A stretch of DNA of 43,741 nucleotides. It comes from CAZWKX01 sp964633975. GTDB lineage: Bacteria > Actinomycetota > Acidimicrobiia > Spongiisociales > UBA11373. The stretch is from the NCBI GenBank assembly GCA_964633975.1, contig CAZWKX010000016.1, forward strand, positions 1 to 43,741. The letters run 5' to 3'. The first letter of the stretch is position 1; every line of letters starts with the position of its first letter. The notes beneath the pieces are model-generated. The model did not search any database. It saw only the letters and a program-made list of their open reading frames with translations, and was not told the DNA's origin. Positions 40,480 through 43,741 of this stretch are shown here, one piece after another. The position numbers and the translations under genes are program-made.

Positions 40480-41769
40480 ATGCACCAACGAGCCCGCTTC
40501 TTCGAGCAGGAGACCTGGACCGCCGGGGTCATCGGCCTCGGCTACGTGGGCCTGCCTCTCGCCGTTAACGCGGTGCAGCGCGGGCTGCGCGTCGTCGGCT
40601 TCGACACCGACGGGGAAACGGTGGACCGGATCGGCAAGGGGATCTCGGGCGTTGAGGACGTCTCGGACGAGGTTCTGCGGTCGGCCCTCGGCGGCGGGCT
40701 CGAAGTGACCGCCGAGGAGAGCCGGCTCGGTGAGGCCGACGCTCTCTTCATCTGTGTTCCCAGCCCGCTGACCCGGCACCGCCAGCCGGACATGAGCTAC
40801 ATCGAGGCGGCGGCGGCGACCGTTTCCCGGGTGGTGCGCCCGGGCATGCTGGTGTCGCTGGAGTCGACCACCTACCCGGGCACCACCGAGGATCTCATCG
40901 CGCCGGCAGCGGCGGCGGGAGGCCTCCACGTGGGAGTCGACGTCTTCGTCTGCTACTCGCCGGAACGGGTCGACCCGGGCATGGGACGTTCGCTGGCCTC
41001 CATCCCCAGGGTGGTGGGCGGCGTAGGCGAAGCCTCCGGCGAGGTGGCGTCCGCCGCGTACGGGCGCCTGGTCGACGAGGTGCACGTGGTCTCGACGCCG
41101 GGGACGGCGGAGATGGCGAAGCTGCTCGAGAACACCTATCGGGCGGTGAACATCGCCCTGATCAATGAAATGGCGCAGCTTGCTCACCAGCTCGACATCG
41201 ACATCTGGGAGGTGGTCGCCGCCGCCGCCACCAAGCCGTTCGGTTTCCAGGCCTTCTATCCCGGGCCGGGGGTGGGCGGGCACTGCATCCCTCTCGACCC
41301 GCAGTACCTGGCCTGGCGTGCCAAGAGGGCCGGCTTCACCACCCGGTTCATCGACCTGGCCGATGAGGCGAACCGCCAGATGCCCGTCTACGTGGCCGAC
41401 CGCGTCGCCAGCCTGCTGAAGCGTCGCGGCGTGGCGGTCGCGGGCGCCAAGGTGCTCGGCGTTGGCCTGGCCTTCAAGGCCAATGTGGCCGACGATAGGG
41501 AGTCGCCGGCGGCGGATGTGCTGCGGGAGCTGGCCGCTCGCGGGGCCGCCGTGTCGGTGTGGGATCCGCTGGTCGACGTAGCCGGGATCGAAGGCCGCGG
41601 CTTCGCAGCGGTGGAAGGCGCAGATGGGGATTACGCGGTTGCGGTGATCCTCACCGACCACGACGTCTTCGACTGCGAGGCGATCGCCGCCGCAGTACCG
41701 GTCGTCTTCGATGCAAGGGGGGCGTTCGCCCGGCGCGGCCTGAACGCCGACAACGTCGAGGCGTTGTGA
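40480..41769 (+). CDS. UDP-sugar 6-dehydrogenase (UDP-GlcNAc/ManNAc type)
   Basis: A 429-residue nucleotide-sugar dehydrogenase that oxidises a UDP-hexose(amine) to the uronate with two NAD. It has WTAGVIGLGYVGLPLAV, ADALFICVPSP, LESTTYPGTTEDLI and VCYSPERVDPG. The helix AEMAKLLENTYRAVNIALIN follows, with catalytic C269 in GPGVGGHCIPLDP and the C-terminal UDP site AFKANVADDRESPA. The details resemble WbpA/WecC-type enzymes for N-acetylated sugars more than plain UDP-glucose dehydrogenase. ATG 40480 is the first in-frame ATG; a TAGACT box lies at 40448-40453, and no ribosome site is seen. It overlaps the next glycosyltransferase by GTGA. Confidence 0.91.
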   Translation: MHQRARFFEQETWTAGVIGLGYVGLPLAVNAVQRGLRVVGFDTDGETVDRIGKGISGVEDVSDEVLRSALGGGLEVTAEESRLGEADALFICVPSPLTRHRQPDMSYIEAAAATVSRVVRPGMLVSLESTTYPGTTEDLIAPAAAAGGLHVGVDVFVCYSPERVDPGMGRSLASIPRVVGGVGEASGEVASAAYGRLVDEVHVVSTPGTAEMAKLLENTYRAVNIALINEMAQLAHQLDIDIWEVVAAAATKPFGFQAFYPGPGVGGHCIPLDPQYLAWRAKRAGFTTRFIDLADEANRQMPVYVADRVASLLKRRGVAVAGAKVLGVGLAFKANVADDRESPAADVLRELAARGAAVSVWDPLVDVAGIEGRGFAAVEGADGDYAVAVILTDHDVFDCEAIAAAVPVVFDARGAFARRGLNADNVEAL

Positions 41770-42824
41770 GGGCGCTGCTCGTCACCTCGGTGCATCAGCC
41801 CGACGATCCCCGCATACGCGAGCGCACCTTGGTCGCCCTGGCCCGAGAGTTCGAGGTTCGCTACGCCTGCCGGACCCCCGGTCCCAGCCGCGGGGGCGAC
41901 CACGAGTGGATCGAGATGAAGGGGAGCCGTATGCGGCGCTGGTGGGGGGCGCTGCGGCAGATGCTCAGGAGCGACCTGGATGTGGTGTCGCTGCACGACC
42001 CGGAGCTGATCCCGGCTGCATTGCTCGCCCGGCTGATCCGGCGGGTGCCCCTAGTGGTGGACGTGCACGAGGACGTGCCGGCCCAGATCCGTCACAAGCC
42101 GTGGCGGCTGCGCTTCCTGCGGCCTCCCGCGGCGCGACTGGCCCGGTTCTTTCTTCGTCTGGCCGAGCGCTTCTGCATGATCACGCTGGCCGAGCCCGGC
42201 TATCGCAGCATCTTCCGCCGCGACCACCCGGTGTTCCCCAATTACCCGGCGGAGGGCTCGCTGCCCGATCCGGCGCCGGACGGCGGCTACTTGGTCTACG
42301 TCGGCGATATCACCGAGCAGCGTGGGGCGTTCGAGATGGTCGAGGCGGTGGGCGCCATGGAGAACCCGCTGCCGCTGCGCCTGGTGGGGCGGTGCCGGCC
42401 CCGGCTCGCCGAGCAGCTGCACGCGGTCGCCGAGGAATGGGGTGTGGAGCTGACGCTGGCCGGTCTGCTGCCGCATGCTGAGGCCATGGCGGAGGTGGCT
42501 GCGGCATCGGCAGGCCTGTCCCTGCTGCAAGACCTGCCCAACTACCGGGACTCGCTGCCGACGAAGGTCGTCGAGTACCTGGCGATGGGCGTCCCGGTGG
42601 TGGCGTCGGATCTTCCGGGAACCCGCGCCGCGCTGGAAAGAATGAGGGCGGTCGTCCTCGTGCCTCCGGGGGACACGGAGGCGGCGGCGCTGGCCCTCGA
42701 CGGAGCGGCGCCGGGGCTTCGGCAGGCGGCGGCGGAGCAGGCGTCGACGGTGCGGGTGAGCCTGGTGTGGCCGGCCGCCGACGTGGTCGCAACCTACGTC
42801 GCCGCGGTCGGAGGAACCTCGTAG
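41766..42824 (+). CDS. GT4-like glycosyltransferase
   Basis: A 352-residue GT-B enzyme that starts at GTG 41766, overlapping the dehydrogenase stop by GTGA. The N-domain is RALLVTSVHQPDDPRIRERT and VVSLHDPELIPAALLARL, then VVDVHEDVPAQIRHKPWR. The C-domain is YLVYVGDITEQRGAFEMVEA, LPLRLVGRCRP and GLSLLQDLPNYRDSLPTKV followed by EYLAMGVPVVASDLPGTRAA, the donor-site region. Coupling to the UDP-sugar dehydrogenase suggests that it transfers the uronic acid made by that enzyme, which is inference. It is the last gene of the polysaccharide locus in this window. Confidence 0.85.
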   Translation: MRALLVTSVHQPDDPRIRERTLVALAREFEVRYACRTPGPSRGGDHEWIEMKGSRMRRWWGALRQMLRSDLDVVSLHDPELIPAALLARLIRRVPLVVDVHEDVPAQIRHKPWRLRFLRPPAARLARFFLRLAERFCMITLAEPGYRSIFRRDHPVFPNYPAEGSLPDPAPDGGYLVYVGDITEQRGAFEMVEAVGAMENPLPLRLVGRCRPRLAEQLHAVAEEWGVELTLAGLLPHAEAMAEVAAASAGLSLLQDLPNYRDSLPTKVVEYLAMGVPVVASDLPGTRAALERMRAVVLVPPGDTEAAALALDGAAPGLRQAAAEQASTVRVSLVWPAADVVATYVAAVGGTS

Positions 42825-42897
42825 CGCAAGGAACCGACGCGGCCGGTCCGAGCGTCACATTGGCGACATGACCACCAGACCTATCACAGGGGGAAAC

Positions 42898-43479
42898 ATG
42901 CGTTTCTGGAAGCTTCTTGCGGGCCTTGTGGCCCTCTTGTTGGTGGTGTCCGCCTGCGGTGACGACGACGAGGAAGCCGAGTTGGCCAACCCCGCCTCGG
43001 TGTACTGCGAGGAGCATGACGGCACCTTGGATATGAGGACCGACGACTCAGGCGAAACGGGCTACTGCGTGTTCGACGACGGCTCGGAGTGTGAGGAGTG
43101 GGCCTTCTTCAACGGTGTGTGCGCTCCCGGTGACTCGCTCGAGAATGCCGGCCTGGCCAACCCTGCCTCGGTGTATTGCGAGGAGCAGGGCGGCACTCTC
43201 GAGATGCGCGAAGGCGAGGACGGCACCACCGGCTACTGCGTGTTCGACGACGGTTCAGAGTGTGAGGAGTGGGCCTTCTTCAGGGGCGAGTGTGAGGCTG
43301 GAGGCGCGCTCGGCGGCGCCGGCCTGGCTAACCCTGCCTCGGTGTATTGCGAGGAGCAGGGCGGCACTCTCGAAATGCGCGAAGGCGAGGACGGCACCAC
43401 CGGCTACTGCGTGTTCGACAACGGCTCGGAGTGTGAGGAGTGGTCCTTTTTCCGGGATGAGTGCGAACCCGCCAGTTGA
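42898..43479 (+). CDS. Lipoprotein with three DUF333 repeats
   Basis: A 193-residue predicted lipoprotein. MRFWKLLAGLVALLLVVSAC is a signal peptide with lipobox VSAC at Cys20, followed by an acidic stretch. The mature part is three copies of a 47-residue DUF333 unit (ANPASVYCEE ... GYCVFDDGSECEEWAFF ... C), each with four cysteines that could form disulfides. I chose ATG 42898, with an AGGGGG ribosome site, over ATG 42868, because the lipoprotein signal begins there. DUF333 proteins are small secreted or envelope proteins of unknown role; the old putative-hemolysin label has no support here. Most relatives have one copy, so three in tandem is unusual. It stands alone after the glycan cluster. 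Confidence 0.85.
   Translation: MRFWKLLAGLVALLLVVSACGDDDEEAELANPASVYCEEHDGTLDMRTDDSGETGYCVFDDGSECEEWAFFNGVCAPGDSLENAGLANPASVYCEEQGGTLEMREGEDGTTGYCVFDDGSECEEWAFFRGECEAGGALGGAGLANPASVYCEEQGGTLEMREGEDGTTGYCVFDNGSECEEWSFFRDECEPAS
42982..43464 (+). repeat. Three tandem 141-base coding repeats, period 171
   Basis: The units are 42982-43122, 43153-43293 and 43324-43464, each separated by 30 bases, so the period is exactly 171 bases (57 codons). By eye, units 2 and 3 differ at about 11 of 141 positions, with only two differences in the first ~95 bases; unit 1 is more divergent. This indicates a recent duplication of unit 2 or 3. Confidence 0.9.
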
Positions 43480-43493
43480 TCCCGCTGCAGACC

Positions 43494-43523
43494 AGAGGCC
43501 GGCGCCATACGGTGCCGGCCTCT
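43494..43523 (+). terminator. Stem-loop terminator after the DUF333 gene
   Basis: A 13-bp stem with one G-U wobble (43494-43506 with 43511-43523) and loop ATAC lies 14 bases after the stop codon. The downstream T content is low (TCTTCGCGTT), so it may work as a Rho-assisted or weak intrinsic terminator. Confidence 0.6.
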
Positions 43524-43536
43524 TCGCGTTGGCGAT

Positions 43537-43741
43537 CTCTCCCGCGGCAGCGGGAGAGGTGTTCTGGTCTTGCCTCCCTCGTGCCAACGGGGGAGGAACG
43601 AAAGCCGCAGGCCCGAGCGGAGGGGCCGCGAGCGGAGGGGGTCTTGCGCAGCGTCAGCCTCGATCTGCTCCTCTGATGAGGTAGCGCTGGCCCAGGCGAG
43701 GGTGGCCTCATCGGATGGGGGTAGGAGTGGGGAGAGGTGTA
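43537..43741. other. Hairpin-rich non-coding tail
   Basis: No believable gene is seen to the window end. It contains a 9-bp perfect hairpin (43537-43545 with 43550-43558, loop GGCA). A longer-range pairing CGTTGGC (about 43526-43532) with GCCAACG (about 43583-43589) encloses it. A GAGCGGAGGGG motif is repeated near 43616-43640, and an inverted pair GATGAGG/CCTCATC lies near 43675-43712. It may be an intergenic repeat element or a structured RNA; function is unknown. Confidence 0.4.

Noticed and set aside
42982..43464. CRISPR-like array from the regular 171-base period
   Set aside because: The repeats are coding DUF333 units with in-frame linkers, far longer than CRISPR repeats.
43255..43711. 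Minus-strand frames over the end of the DUF333 gene and the tail
   Set aside because: They run across an inverted-repeat-rich region and a real gene; the translation looks like repeat-derived background.

Overview
The window is GC-rich, densely coding DNA from an actinobacterium. A WhiB-type iron-sulfur regulator, a short acyl-CoA-carboxylase-epsilon-like protein, the lysC-asd pair, dnaX-ybaB-recR, and many TANNNT -10 boxes placed for leaderless or near-leaderless mRNAs all point to Actinomycetota. A deep-branching class such as Acidimicrobiia is my guess, not something the sequence proves. No phage, insertion sequence, CRISPR array or rRNA was seen. The layout looks chromosomal.

Layout. (1) 1-3230, minus: a phnD-phnC-phnE1-phnE2 type phosphonate/phosphite/phosphate ABC importer, cut by the window start; one permease carries an N-terminal zinc ribbon. 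(2) 3331-8421: a small HAD-type deoxyribonucleotidase (minus), then a NadQ-like Nudix/winged-helix regulator and the nadA-nadB-nadC operon for de novo NAD synthesis. A near-consensus promoter with an embedded palindrome precedes nadA. (3) 8453-11224: dnaX, ybaB, recR. (4) 11338-14591: thiolase (minus), divergent from methylmalonyl-CoA epimerase and an epsilon-like small protein, then a sensor histidine kinase (minus). (5) 14728-17165: lysC-asd and a tRNA-Pro(CGG). (6) 17174-19286: CNNM/CBS membrane protein, a degenerate receiver protein, whiB. (7) 19276-22385: selB and selA. (8) 22421-24776: two tandem secreted M23 peptidases with coiled coils. (9) 24792-27998: Mrp-type P-loop ATPase, RidA, ALDH7-type aldehyde dehydrogenase. 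(10) 28042-42824: a cell-surface polysaccharide locus with a Wzm/Wzt-like ABC exporter, five glycosyltransferases, the complete dTDP-L-rhamnose pathway (rfbC, B, A, D) and a UDP-sugar dehydrogenase; a membrane-anchored seven-repeat beta-propeller protein lies within it. (11) 42898-43741: a lipoprotein of three exact-period DUF333 repeats, then a hairpin-rich non-coding tail.

How the genes work together. The nad genes form one regulated pathway from aspartate to nicotinate mononucleotide. Rhamnose made by rfbCBAD would be used by neighbouring glycosyltransferases, and the lipid-linked glycan exported by Wzm/Wzt. SelA and SelB are two of the four core selenocysteine components; the other two (selC tRNA and selD) were not found here. 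The most unusual items are the promoter/operator at nadA, the interleaved divergent leaderless promoters between selA and the first M23 gene, the zinc-ribbon fusions on a permease and on the propeller protein, a glycosyltransferase with a decayed second GT2 domain, and the DUF333 triplication. I did not find a convincing wholly new system.
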